Below, piece after piece: positions 17,443-24,701 of a stretch of DNA of 64,000 nt. The stretch lies in assembly GCF_030682035.1 (NCBI RefSeq), contig NZ_JAUXQZ010000044.1:178593-242592 (forward strand). Direction: 5' to 3'. Numbering within the stretch: the first letter of the stretch is position 1; each line of letters begins with the position of its first letter. The position numbers were made by a program, and so were the translations under genes. The notes below the pieces were generated by a model. The model was not told where the DNA came from. It saw only the letters and a list, made by a program, of their open reading frames with translations, and made no database searches. The DNA is from Brevundimonas sp. (GTDB lineage: Bacteria > Pseudomonadota > Alphaproteobacteria > Caulobacterales > Caulobacteraceae).

Positions 17443-18984
17443 CTATGCCGCCCTTTCCGCTTCTGCGAAAGACTTTGCATCTTGAGATTGCATCTGTAGC
17501 CTTGTATGCCTCGCCACGGAGGCCGCGTCAGGGTAGTCGCTACGGAAGTGGCCGCCCCGGCTCTCGCGCCGCGCCAGCGCCGCCTCGGCGATCAACCGCG
17601 CCGCGACCAGCGGCAGGGCGCCCGGCGTCCCGGCCTCCAGCCGCGCGATGACGGTCAGCGCCTGGGTCAGGGCCGCCGCATCGCGCACCACGCCCGCGCC
17701 CTCGCTCATGGCCTCGCGCAGAGTCTGCAGCGCGTCCGGAGACAGGTCCGGGGCGACAGGCGACAGCAGGGTTGCGCCCTCGCCCGGGGTTTCAAGCGCA
17801 GCCGCCCGCCCCGTACGCCGTCCGAAGGCCGCGGCCTCGAGCAGGGAGTTGGACGCCAGACGGTTGGCGCCGTGCACCCCGGTGGCGGCGCATTCGCCGA
17901 CCGCGAACAGGCCCGGCAAACTCGTGCGGCCGTCCGGTCCGGCGGCGATCCCGCCCATGTGATAGTGGGCCGCCGCGGCCACCGGGATCGGTGTCTCGCG
18001 CGGGTCCAACCCGGCCCGCATGCAGGCGGCGAACACCGCCGGGAATTCCTCGGCGAAGGCCGCGCCGATCGCGCCGCGACAATCCAGAAACGCGCCGCGT
18101 CCCTCAGCCCGCGCCGCATGCACCGCCCGCGCCACCACATCGCGGGGCTGCAGGTCGGCGTTCTCCGCCTCGCCCAGCAGGAACCGCCCGTCGCGGTCGA
18201 TCAGCCTCGCGCCCTCGCCCCGCAAGGCCTCGGTCGCCAGCGGCATGGGGTCCAGGCCGACGTCGATGGCTGTCGGGTGGAATTGCACGAATTCGGGGTC
18301 GAGAATCTCCGCCCCGGCGCGGTAGGCCAGCGCCATGCCCTCGCCCAGCAGGGCGGCGGGGGTGGTGGTCCAGGCGAACAGGCCGCCGGCGCCGCCTGTG
18401 GCCAGCACCACGGCGGGGGCCAGCACCTCGACCATCCGCCGCGAACCGGGGGCCCCGCGCTCGATCAGGGCGCCGCGCACACGACCGCTCGCATCATGGA
18501 TCAGGCCGCGCAGCCGCCCGTCTTCCCAGGCCTCGATATGCGGGGCGGCGCGAACTGCCGCGATCAGGGCCGACAGGATCGCCCGCCCGGCTCCGTCGCC
18601 GCCGACCCGGGCCACCCGGGCGTGGGAATGGGCGGCTTCCAGACTGACGGCGAAACCGCCCGCGGCGTCGCGGTCAAACGGGGCGCCCAGCGAGGCCAGC
18701 CATTCGACGGTCGCGCGGCCGTCTCCGGTCAGAATCTCCGTCGCCGCGGCCTCGACCAGACCGGCCCCGGCCGCCGCCGTATCAGCCGCATGCAGGGCCG
18801 GCGCATCGTCCGCAGACAGGGCCGCGGCGACGCCGCCCTGGGCCCAGGCCGAGGAACAGGCCTCCAGCAGTGGCGCGGGCGTCACCACCAGCACCTTGCG
18901 CGGCCCGGCCTCAAGCGCGGCCGACAGACCGGCCAGACCCCCGCCGATGATCAACGGTCCATCATGATGGACGATGCGGCTCAA
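17443..18984 (-). CDS. nadB: L-aspartate oxidase
   Basis: NadB oxidises L-aspartate to iminoaspartate with FAD, feeding NadA. The 513-aa protein opens with the dinucleotide-binding motif IIGGGLAGLSAALEA, then SSAWAQGGVAAA, and has EFVQFHPTAID, RGEGARLID, HYHMGGI and TGVHGANRLASNSLLEA, all typical of the succinate dehydrogenase/fumarate reductase flavoprotein family. I place the start at TTG 18984, whose TTGA overlaps the TGA of the M50 gene by four bases. No ATG gives a full N-terminus without a long extension into that gene. Second enzyme gene of the nad operon. Confidence 0.95.
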   Translation of the reverse strand: MSRIVHHDGPLIIGGGLAGLSAALEAGPRKVLVVTPAPLLEACSSAWAQGGVAAALSADDAPALHAADTAAAGAGLVEAAATEILTGDGRATVEWLASLGAPFDRDAAGGFAVSLEAAHSHARVARVGGDGAGRAILSALIAAVRAAPHIEAWEDGRLRGLIHDASGRVRGALIERGAPGSRRMVEVLAPAVVLATGGAGGLFAWTTTPAALLGEGMALAYRAGAEILDPEFVQFHPTAIDVGLDPMPLATEALRGEGARLIDRDGRFLLGEAENADLQPRDVVARAVHAARAEGRGAFLDCRGAIGAAFAEEFPAVFAACMRAGLDPRETPIPVAAAAHYHMGGIAAGPDGRTSLPGLFAVGECAATGVHGANRLASNSLLEAAAFGRRTGRAAALETPGEGATLLSPVAPDLSPDALQTLREAMSEGAGVVRDAAALTQALTVIARLEAGTPGALPLVAARLIAEAALARRESRGGHFRSDYPDAASVARHTRLQMQSQDAKSFAEAERAA

Positions 18985-19838
18985 CGCCCGAACTCGAGAT
19001 AGCGGCCAGCGATGGCCAGGGCGTTCTCCAGCGTGCCGGTCAGGGGCAGCAGGGCCGCCAGCGCGACGCCGCCGCACAGCACCAGGGTCACCAGAAACAG
19101 ACCGACGCTGTAGCCCGACTCACGCGCCGTCAGAGGGCGACCGTCCGGCCGCCAGTCGCCGCGCTTCAGATGGGCGTACAGGGACAACGCCAGGAAGCCG
19201 GCGAAGAACCAGCTGCCGTTGCTGATGCCCCAGAGCACCACGACCGCGCCAATGAGGAAGATCACCACCCGCTCCAGCATCGGGTGAACGCGCGCCAGCA
19301 CCGGCCCCAAGGCCTTGGACCCGTCCAGAGGCGGCGCGGGCGCCAGATTGACCAGGTTAAGGGTGGCGATGGCCAGGACGCCGACCAGCCATTCGGCCTG
19401 TCCCGTGACGATATACAGGCCGAGGAAGGGGATGGCCGCCAGCATGCCGAATGCGGGCCCCGCCAGCGACACCAGCACCCCGTCCCACTCGCTGTTCGGC
19501 AGTCTCTGGCTCTTCGCCACCCCGCCGAGGAAGGGGATGATGTAGATGCGGGCCGGGCCCATGCCGAGCCGGTTCATCGCCAGCACATGACCATACTCAT
19601 GCACCAGCAGGCCGAACAGGACGGCCACGACCATGATCCAGCTCTGGCTCCACCACCAGATCAGCCCGCCCAGCAGCAGGGTCGAAACCACCGCCCAGAC
19701 CGGGTGCTGACCCTTGTCCAGCGGGGGCTCGGCAGCGCGAGGCGGACCCCGATCGGCCCCAGCCGCGTCCCGCGCGGGGGCGGCCGGTTGGGGTTTGGCG
19801 TCCCAGGGACCGGGACGAGGCGTGTTGCTGTCTGTCAT
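18981..19838 (-). CDS. Site-2-protease family (M50) integral membrane metalloprotease
   Basis: This is a 285-aa membrane protein. A proline-rich cytoplasmic leader of about 45 residues precedes roughly six hydrophobic segments. The zinc site HEYGH is at residues 80-84 within the second segment, and the second metal motif appears as NLAPAPPLDGSKAL. M50 proteases cut substrates within the membrane, often transmembrane regulators. There is no PDZ domain. The gene is embedded between nadA and nadB: its ATG overlaps the stop of the 37-codon ORF upstream (ATGA), and its TGA overlaps the TTG start of nadB. The link to NAD metabolism is unexplained. Confidence 0.88.
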   Translation of the reverse strand: MTDSNTPRPGPWDAKPQPAAPARDAAGADRGPPRAAEPPLDKGQHPVWAVVSTLLLGGLIWWWSQSWIMVVAVLFGLLVHEYGHVLAMNRLGMGPARIYIIPFLGGVAKSQRLPNSEWDGVLVSLAGPAFGMLAAIPFLGLYIVTGQAEWLVGVLAIATLNLVNLAPAPPLDGSKALGPVLARVHPMLERVVIFLIGAVVVLWGISNGSWFFAGFLALSLYAHLKRGDWRPDGRPLTARESGYSVGLFLVTLVLCGGVALAALLPLTGTLENALAIAGRYLEFGR

Positions 19839-19948
19839 CCCGACGAGGTGGCCTTTTCCCACCGCAGCCACAAGGCCAGCAGGGCGAGAAGCCGCAGGCT
19901 GCGCTTGTCGATCGTCGCCACGGCGCGAACGGGCGGGACGTAGTGCAT
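19835..19948 (-). CDS. Candidate 37-aa ORF translationally coupled between nadA and the M50 gene
   Basis: The ATG at 19948 shares a base with the TGA of nadA (TGATG), and its own TGA overlaps the ATG of the M50 protease gene (ATGA). The product begins [10 protein letters not shown], has a short Leu/Ala-rich helix (LRLLALLALWLRW) and ends in a polar tail. It fills the gap exactly, which argues for either a real small peptide or a coupling ORF that carries ribosomes from nadA to the protease gene. I recognise no family. Confidence 0.5.
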   Translation of the reverse strand: MHYVPPVRAVATIDKRSLRLLALLALWLRWEKATSSG

Positions 19949-21027
19949 CAGATCAGCTCCACCGCCACATGATGCCGCGCCTTGACCATGTCGTAGCGCG
20001 CCGGGACCGCCGGCGGGGGCAGGTCCACCATCCGCTGCACGGCCAGCCGCGCCCGTTCGGCGATGTCCTCGGGCACGGTCACCTCGAACCGCATGTGAAG
20101 CAGACAGTCGCGGATGTTCTCCAGCGTGATCCGTTGCATATACGGGCACAGGTTGCACGGCCCGATGAACTGGACCCCGGGCAGGTCCCCGGCCACGTTC
20201 GAGGCCATCGAACATTCGGTGATCATCACCACCTGCTTCGGCTTGCGGGCGGTCACATGATCGATCATCGCGGCGGTCGAGCCGGCGAAGTCCGAGGCGG
20301 CCAGCACATCCTCGGGGCACTCCGGATGGGCGAGGATTTCCGCCCCCGGATAGGCCAGCCGCATCTCGGCGATGTCGGCGGCCGTGAACCGCTCATGCAC
20401 CTCGCAACGGCCCTTCCAGGCGATGATGCCGACGCTGGTCTGGGCTGCGACGTTGCGGGCCAGGAATTCGTCGGGGATCAGGATGACGCGGTCGACCCCC
20501 CATTCCTTCGCCGCCCATTCCACCACCTGCACGGCGTTCGCGGATGTGCAGCAGATGTCGGTCTCGGCCTTCACATCAGCGGTGGTGTTTACATAGGTCA
20601 CCACCGGCAGACCCGGATAGCGCTGCTTGATCAGCCGCACATCCGCGCCCGTGATCGAGGCCGCCAGCGAGCATCCTGCGCGCAGGTCGGGGATCAACAC
20701 CGTCTTGTCAGGGCTCAGGATCTTCGAGGTCTCCGCCATGAAATGCACGCCGGCCTGGACGATCACCTTCGCCTTCGACCGCGCGGCCTCTTTCGCCAGG
20801 CCCAGGCTGTCGCCGACATAGTCGCCGACCCCGTGGAATATCTCGGGCGTCATATAGTTGTGGGCCAGGATGACCGCGTCGCGCGTCTTCTTCAGCGCAT
20901 TGATTTCGCTGATCAGCGCGGCCTGCGCCGGCCATTCCATCGGGGTGACATGGTCCTTGACCTTGGCCCACACCGGGGCGGTTTCCCGCGCCAGTGCCTT
21001 TGACATTCCGAACGCGCCGTCAGCCAT
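19948..21027 (-). CDS. nadA: Quinolinate synthase
   Basis: NadA condenses iminoaspartate with dihydroxyacetone phosphate to quinolinate, using a [4Fe-4S] cluster. The 359-aa protein has [21 protein letters not shown] at the N-terminus, C119 in [15 protein letters not shown], and [15 protein letters not shown] near the C-terminus, covering the expected cluster-ligand regions. The start ATG 21027 has AAGGG upstream. It is the first gene of the nad operon; two palindromic 17-bp sites lie just upstream and are the probable control point. Confidence 0.96.
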   Translation of the reverse strand: MADGAFGMSKALARETAPVWAKVKDHVTPMEWPAQAALISEINALKKTRDAVILAHNYMTPEIFHGVGDYVGDSLGLAKEAARSKAKVIVQAGVHFMAETSKILSPDKTVLIPDLRAGCSLAASITGADVRLIKQRYPGLPVVTYVNTTADVKAETDICCTSANAVQVVEWAAKEWGVDRVILIPDEFLARNVAAQTSVGIIAWKGRCEVHERFTAADIAEMRLAYPGAEILAHPECPEDVLAASDFAGSTAAMIDHVTARKPKQVVMITECSMASNVAGDLPGVQFIGPCNLCPYMQRITLENIRDCLLHMRFEVTVPEDIAERARLAVQRMVDLPPPAVPARYDMVKARHHVAVELI

Positions 21028-21039
21028 TTGGCATCCCTT

Positions 21040-21056
21040 TTGCTCTACTTGAGCAA
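21040..21056. promoter_or_regulatory. Palindrome upstream of nadA, site 1
   Basis: A perfect inverted repeat, TTGCTC-N5-GAGCAA, sits 13 bp upstream of the nadA start codon, close to the ribosome binding site. It matches site 2 at 21106-21122 in length, spacing and base pattern, which is unlikely by chance. A repressor of NAD synthesis (such as a NadQ- or NrtR-type protein) is an inference from location; no such gene is in the window. Confidence 0.6.
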
Positions 21057-21105
21057 TTCCTGGACCCGAAGAACGGCGACCGATCCATCTGACCGTCGCC
21101 GACTT

Positions 21106-21122
21106 ATGCTCACTTTCAGCAT
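21106..21122. promoter_or_regulatory. Palindrome upstream of nadA, site 2
   Basis: ATGCTC-N5-CAGCAT, the second 17-bp copy of the pattern WTGCTC-N5-SAGCAW, is offset 66 bp from site 1. The arms pair over five bases, or six if the flanking T and A are counted. Together the two sites bracket the likely nad promoter. Confidence 0.55.
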
Positions 21123-21164
21123 ATGTGGGAACAATCTAGGCGGATGGGCGGAAGAATCAAGGGG

Positions 21165-21689
21165 TCAGAAGAGGGAAACACCCTCGTGCCGCAACAGCCA
21201 CCGTTTGCGCTCCAGCCCGCCCGCATAGCCGGTCAGCGTCCCGTTCGCCCCAATCACGCGATGGCACGGCACGATGACCGCGACGGGATTCTGACCGTTG
21301 GCCAGAGCGGCGGCCCGCACCGCCCGGGGCGAGCCGATCGCCGCCGCCAGCTGGCCGTAGCTACGGGTTTCGCCCGCCGGAATGGCCCGCAGCGCCGCCC
21401 AGACCGTGCGCTGGAAGGCCGTGCCGCCGGTCTTGACCGTCAATCCGTCCAGCGCGGTCAGGTCGCCGCCGAACCAGGCCTCGACCGCGCGCCGCACCGC
21501 CTCTGGCGCCCGGCCTTCGACGACCACCGCGCCCGGGGCATGACGGGCCAGCAGCCGCGTCATCCGGGGCTCATAGTCGGCGAAGTCCAGCGCCCGCACG
21601 GCGCCCTGGCCATCGGTGACCAGCAGCACCTCGCCCACCGGCGTGGCGACCCGGTCGAGGGTCAGGGTCTCAGGCTGCGCGCTTCGCAT
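21165..21689 (-). CDS. ogt: Methylated-DNA-[protein]-cysteine S-methyltransferase
   Basis: This suicide enzyme moves the alkyl group from O6-alkylguanine to its own cysteine. The 174-aa protein has the helix-turn-helix part QRTVWAALRAIPAGETRSYGQLA, the active site PCHRV with C142, and the closing NGTLTGYAGGLERKRWLLRHE. Its start overlaps the end of the ada-like gene by 20 bp on the same strand, so the two form an alkylation-repair operon in which Ogt supplies the C-terminal half found in E. coli Ada. Confidence 0.95.
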   Translation of the reverse strand: MRSAQPETLTLDRVATPVGEVLLVTDGQGAVRALDFADYEPRMTRLLARHAPGAVVVEGRAPEAVRRAVEAWFGGDLTALDGLTVKTGGTAFQRTVWAALRAIPAGETRSYGQLAAAIGSPRAVRAAALANGQNPVAVIVPCHRVIGANGTLTGYAGGLERKRWLLRHEGVSLF

Positions 21690-22794
21690 CGTCGCTCTCC
21701 CTCTGCTTCAGGTCCGCGCCGCTGATCCCCGCCAATGCGAGATGCAGCGCCCCATAGGCCCGCCACGGACGCCAGGCTTCGGCGCGGACGGCGAGCGTTT
21801 CATCGTTCAACCGGTCGTTCGGCGCGTCCCGGACTTGATCCGGGACCCCGTCGTCGATCCAGTTTCCCGGCAGCCGCAGCCCCGGCCGCGCCGCCACCAG
21901 CGGCTTCAGCGCCCGATCGGCCGACAGGTCGCGCCCGATAGCTTCCGGGTCGGCCGACAGGTCAAACACCCGCCGCACCCGCGCCAGAACGCCCGGAAGG
22001 GCCTTGAGGTCATCGGCCTCGACACAGACCGAGACCCGCCCGACCTGCGCGGGTTCGACGGTGACCGAGCCCTCGGCGCCGTCTACGTCCCGGGTCAGAC
22101 CCCGCGACCAGCGCCGCCCCTCGACCGCATCGCCACGCGCCGTCAAGGCCGCGAACATGGCGTCCCAGTCATAGGGCGTGCGGTAGGACAGGCTCAAGCG
22201 AACCCCGCCCTCATGCACCCGCTCGCCGCGCCGTCGCAGCGCCGAGGGCGGCCGGCCGTACAGGGCCTGAAAGGTCTCGTTGAAGCGCCGCACACTGCCA
22301 AAGCCGGAGGCCAGCGACACCTGGGCCATGGACAGGTCGGTCTGGTGGATCAGGGCCTTGGCCAGCAGCACCCTTCGTGTCTGCGCCACGCTCACCGGAG
22401 CCGCGCCCAGATGCTGGCGGAACAGCCGGCGCAGATGCCGCTCGCCGACGCCCAGACGCCCTGCCAATGCGTCGACGTCCCCTTCATCGAGCGCGCCCGC
22501 CTCGATCAGGGCCAGAGCCCGGCTGACCGTATTGGAAGTGCCGCGCCAGGCGCCCATGTCGGGCGCGGTCTCGGGCCGGCAGCGCAGGCAGGCCCGGAAG
22601 CCCCCCTCCTCCGCCGCCGCGGCCGAGACCACGAAGACCATATTCTCCCGCTTCGGCGTCCGCGCCGGACAGACCGGACGGCAGTAGATGCCCGTGGTTT
22701 TCACACAGCCGAAGAACCGCCCGTCAAAGCGCGCATCGCGCGTCAGCACGGCGCGATAGCAGGCCTCCTGATCGAGTTCACCGGGATTTTCCAT
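21670..22794 (-). CDS. Ada-AlkA fusion with internally deleted glycosylase domain
   Basis: The N-terminal Ada domain has the four zinc cysteines at residues 38, 42, 69 and 72, the same numbers as E. coli Ada, so methyl-phosphotriester sensing should work. An AraC-type helix-turn-helix follows (about 90-180, SMAQVSLASGFGSVRRFNETF). Next comes the AlkA N-terminal beta domain (about 190-300). The expected HhH-GPD core with its catalytic Asp is missing: the chain goes from PGLRLPG to AWRPWRAYGALHLAL, the AlkA C-terminal end, through about 25 odd residues that include a palindromic repeat. At 374 aa it is roughly 120 aa shorter than intact fusions. I infer a regulator that has lost glycosylase activity. 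Confidence 0.85.
   Translation of the reverse strand: MENPGELDQEACYRAVLTRDARFDGRFFGCVKTTGIYCRPVCPARTPKRENMVFVVSAAAAEEGGFRACLRCRPETAPDMGAWRGTSNTVSRALALIEAGALDEGDVDALAGRLGVGERHLRRLFRQHLGAAPVSVAQTRRVLLAKALIHQTDLSMAQVSLASGFGSVRRFNETFQALYGRPPSALRRRGERVHEGGVRLSLSYRTPYDWDAMFAALTARGDAVEGRRWSRGLTRDVDGAEGSVTVEPAQVGRVSVCVEADDLKALPGVLARVRRVFDLSADPEAIGRDLSADRALKPLVAARPGLRLPGNWIDDGVPDQVRDAPNDRLNDETLAVRAEAWRPWRAYGALHLALAGISGADLKQRESDDAKRAA
21826..21846. repeat. Palindromic repeat within the ada-like gene
   Basis: GTCCCGGA-CTTGA-TCCGGGAC is a perfect 8-bp-arm palindrome of a type that occurs as a dispersed element in alphaproteobacterial genomes. It lies exactly at the junction where the HhH-GPD core of the AlkA domain is missing and contributes the in-frame residues VPDQVRD. 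Confidence 0.6.
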
Positions 22795-22883
22795 GACCGC
22801 AGAATGATCGCTGCGGCCATGGAAGTCTCGCGGTTTTCGGACATGGGAGTTCCTCCCCCGGACGCTTCGCTGGGGGAGGAATG

Positions 22884-23978
22884 CTACGCCCGCGCCAGCC
22901 GCCCGAGGTTGGCGATGATCTTGAACGCCAGGCTGAGCGCCGAGACAGCCAGCATCCAGACCAGCATCACTGACAGGGTGCTTGCGATCCCGACCAGATC
23001 GCGCGCGCCGTCGCCGAGGTTCCGGAGTGTGTCAAAGTCCAGCATCATCCAGTCGCCGGCGATCGGCGCCGTCTCCTCGCCGCGCGTCAGGGTGAACCAG
23101 TGCCCGGCCTCGAAGATCGCCCAGGTCAGCCACAGGCCGGCGCCGGCGACGACGATCTGGGCCGCGGCGCGGGCCCGGACCGCATAGGGGCGGACCAGGC
23201 TGGCCAGGTCGATAGCCATCTGGGCGAAAGCGTACAGCAGGATGGGCCCGAACAGGATCGACCAGACCGGCGCCCCGCTGACCACCGCATCCTCACCCCG
23301 CAGTTCGATCGACATCAGGCCGGGGAAGTGCAGCACCCCGATCCACCACAGCACGAACATGCCGACCGCGAGGAAGGAGAACAGATACTCGCCCCCCGGC
23401 CAGGGTTTGACGCGGGGAGTCCAGACGGCCTTCGCCGGCTCCATGCCCGTCATCGAGGCCTTCCAGGCCGCCGGATCGGCCATGCCGAAGGCGCCGAGAT
23501 CCTTCACCCGCCATTGGGTCATCCACGACGGCCGAATGCCCTGATGTTCGAAGATGGCCGCCGCCAGGGTCGCTGCGCCGATCAACACCAGCCCCGCGCC
23601 GAAGAAGCCGTGGAATGCCTGGGCGATGGCCTGCCCCGCATCGTCCGCGCCGCCGATCAGCCGGATGAACAGGGTGAGGGCATAGACCACCCCCAGCACC
23701 ATCAGCCCGGCCTTCACCCCGAACAGCCAATAGGGAAACAGCTCCGGCCCGACCAGCGAGTCCGGCCCCTTGCGATAGCGGGCGGCGACGACCAGCGGAT
23801 GGCCGATCTCGCGCAGTATGGTTTCCTGCTCGTCCTCGGTCAGGGCGCGGCCCAGTTCCTCTTCCTTGGCCTCGAACCGGCTCAGGATCAGGTCGCGCAG
23901 TTCGGCGATGATGTCGGCCCGTTCGTCCTGCGGCAGCTGCGCGGCGACGGCGTTCAGATAGCGATCAATCAGGTCCAT
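22884..23978 (-). CDS. HAAS-domain integral membrane protein
   Basis: This 364-aa protein has a cytoplasmic helical N-terminal domain (residues 1-85, LIDRYLNAVAAQLPQDERADIIAELRD... outline) typical of HAAS, a domain usually paired with PadR regulators. About six hydrophobic segments follow, near 85-110, 125-150, 210-235, 260-280, 295-315 and 335-360. Its start is 24 bp downstream of the PadR-family gene on the same strand, the standard arrangement. The role is probably signalling or membrane-stress related; the ligand is unknown. Confidence 0.8.
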   Translation of the reverse strand: MDLIDRYLNAVAAQLPQDERADIIAELRDLILSRFEAKEEELGRALTEDEQETILREIGHPLVVAARYRKGPDSLVGPELFPYWLFGVKAGLMVLGVVYALTLFIRLIGGADDAGQAIAQAFHGFFGAGLVLIGAATLAAAIFEHQGIRPSWMTQWRVKDLGAFGMADPAAWKASMTGMEPAKAVWTPRVKPWPGGEYLFSFLAVGMFVLWWIGVLHFPGLMSIELRGEDAVVSGAPVWSILFGPILLYAFAQMAIDLASLVRPYAVRARAAAQIVVAGAGLWLTWAIFEAGHWFTLTRGEETAPIAGDWMMLDFDTLRNLGDGARDLVGIASTLSVMLVWMLAVSALSLAFKIIANLGRLARA

Positions 23979-24002
23979 GGCTTTTCCCCTTCAGCCCAGA
24001 TT

Positions 24003-24332
24003 TCAGAGAATCTTGTCGAGCGAGGCGTTGATGCCCCGCCATTCGCCGGTCAGGGCGGCCAGCATCGACACGCCCCCGGGCGACAGGACGTAGAAGCGCT
24101 TCTTTCGCTTCTCCTCCTCGCGCCATTCGCTGTTCAGAAGCCCCTGGCTCTCCAGCCGGCGCAGCAGCGGATAGAGGGTCGATTCCTCCATCTCGAGCCC
24201 GTCGGCGGCCAGGGCCTGACGCAGGGTGTAGCCATACCGCTCGGTCCTGAGACAGGCGAGAACCGCCAGCACCAGCGACCCACGCCGCAGCTCCAGCCGC
24301 ATGCTTTCAAAAAGGTCCGGATCGAGGCTCAT
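24003..24332 (-). CDS. PadR family transcriptional regulator
   Basis: This 109-aa winged-helix protein starts at ATG 24332 with AGGGA upstream. It has LRRGSLVLAVLACLRTERYGYTLRQAL and ESTLYPLLRRLESQGLLNSEW, the PadR recognition helix and wing, then a basic EEEKRKKRFYVLSPGG. It should repress its own promoter and the HAAS gene downstream. The inverted repeats at 24348-24392, directly upstream of the start, are the likely operator. The frame is open further upstream, but that extension crosses the repeat region and is not protein-like. Confidence 0.88.
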   Translation of the reverse strand: MSLDPDLFESMRLELRRGSLVLAVLACLRTERYGYTLRQALAADGLEMEESTLYPLLRRLESQGLLNSEWREEEKRKKRFYVLSPGGVSMLAALTGEWRGINASLDKIL

Positions 24333-24347
24333 GCCGCTTCCCTGCAT

Positions 24348-24392
24348 CTCACATAGTGTGTGACGCACAGTGTATGCGACATACTGTGTGAG
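24348..24392. promoter_or_regulatory. Candidate PadR operator
   Basis: Two nested inverted repeats lie 16 bp upstream of the PadR start. The outer pair is CTCACATAGT (24348-24357) and ACTGTGTGAG (24383-24392), one mismatch in ten. The inner one is GTATG-CGA-CATAC (24372-24384), flanked by CACAG and CTGTG. The region is AT-richer than its surroundings. Autoregulation by PadR is inferred from position. Confidence 0.55.
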
Positions 24393-24422
24393 GGAGTCAA
24401 GCGACTCTTTGTCCCCTCTGCT

Positions 24423-24570
24423 ATCGTCATTCCGGGCGGCGCCGCGACGGCGGCGAAACACCGGCAGTCGCGACGGGCCGCTACTCCCACATATCGCGCT
24501 CCCCACAGCTTCGCGCTCTCGCGCGCCGCTGGGTTCCGGGTCTCCGCTGCGCTCCGCCCGGAATGACGAT
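24423..24570. repeat. REP-like element with 17-bp inverted arms
   Basis: The left arm 24423-24439 (ATCGTCATTCCGGGCGG) and right arm 24554-24570 are perfect reverse complements around 114 bp that contain no convincing gene. The arm sequence resembles widespread alphaproteobacterial intergenic repeats. It occupies the middle of the 369-bp gap between the PadR gene and urc1; the rest holds the PadR operator and a GAGGATC ribosome binding site for urc1. Confidence 0.65.
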
Positions 24571-24701
24571 GGCGGGAGGGGGTCACGCTTTAAGCCGCGA
24601 TGACACACGCAGGTGCGACAGGGCTGGACAGCGAGTCACAACAGGTGTGTCCTGATGAGTCCGGCGCAAGAAAAACAACAAGCCGGTTCGAGTGAGGATC
24701 C

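Noticed and set aside
17506..19002. 498-codon plus-strand open frame opposite nadB
   Set aside because: nadB is a complete aspartate oxidase; the opposite frame is Arg/Gly/Gln-rich with no family pattern.
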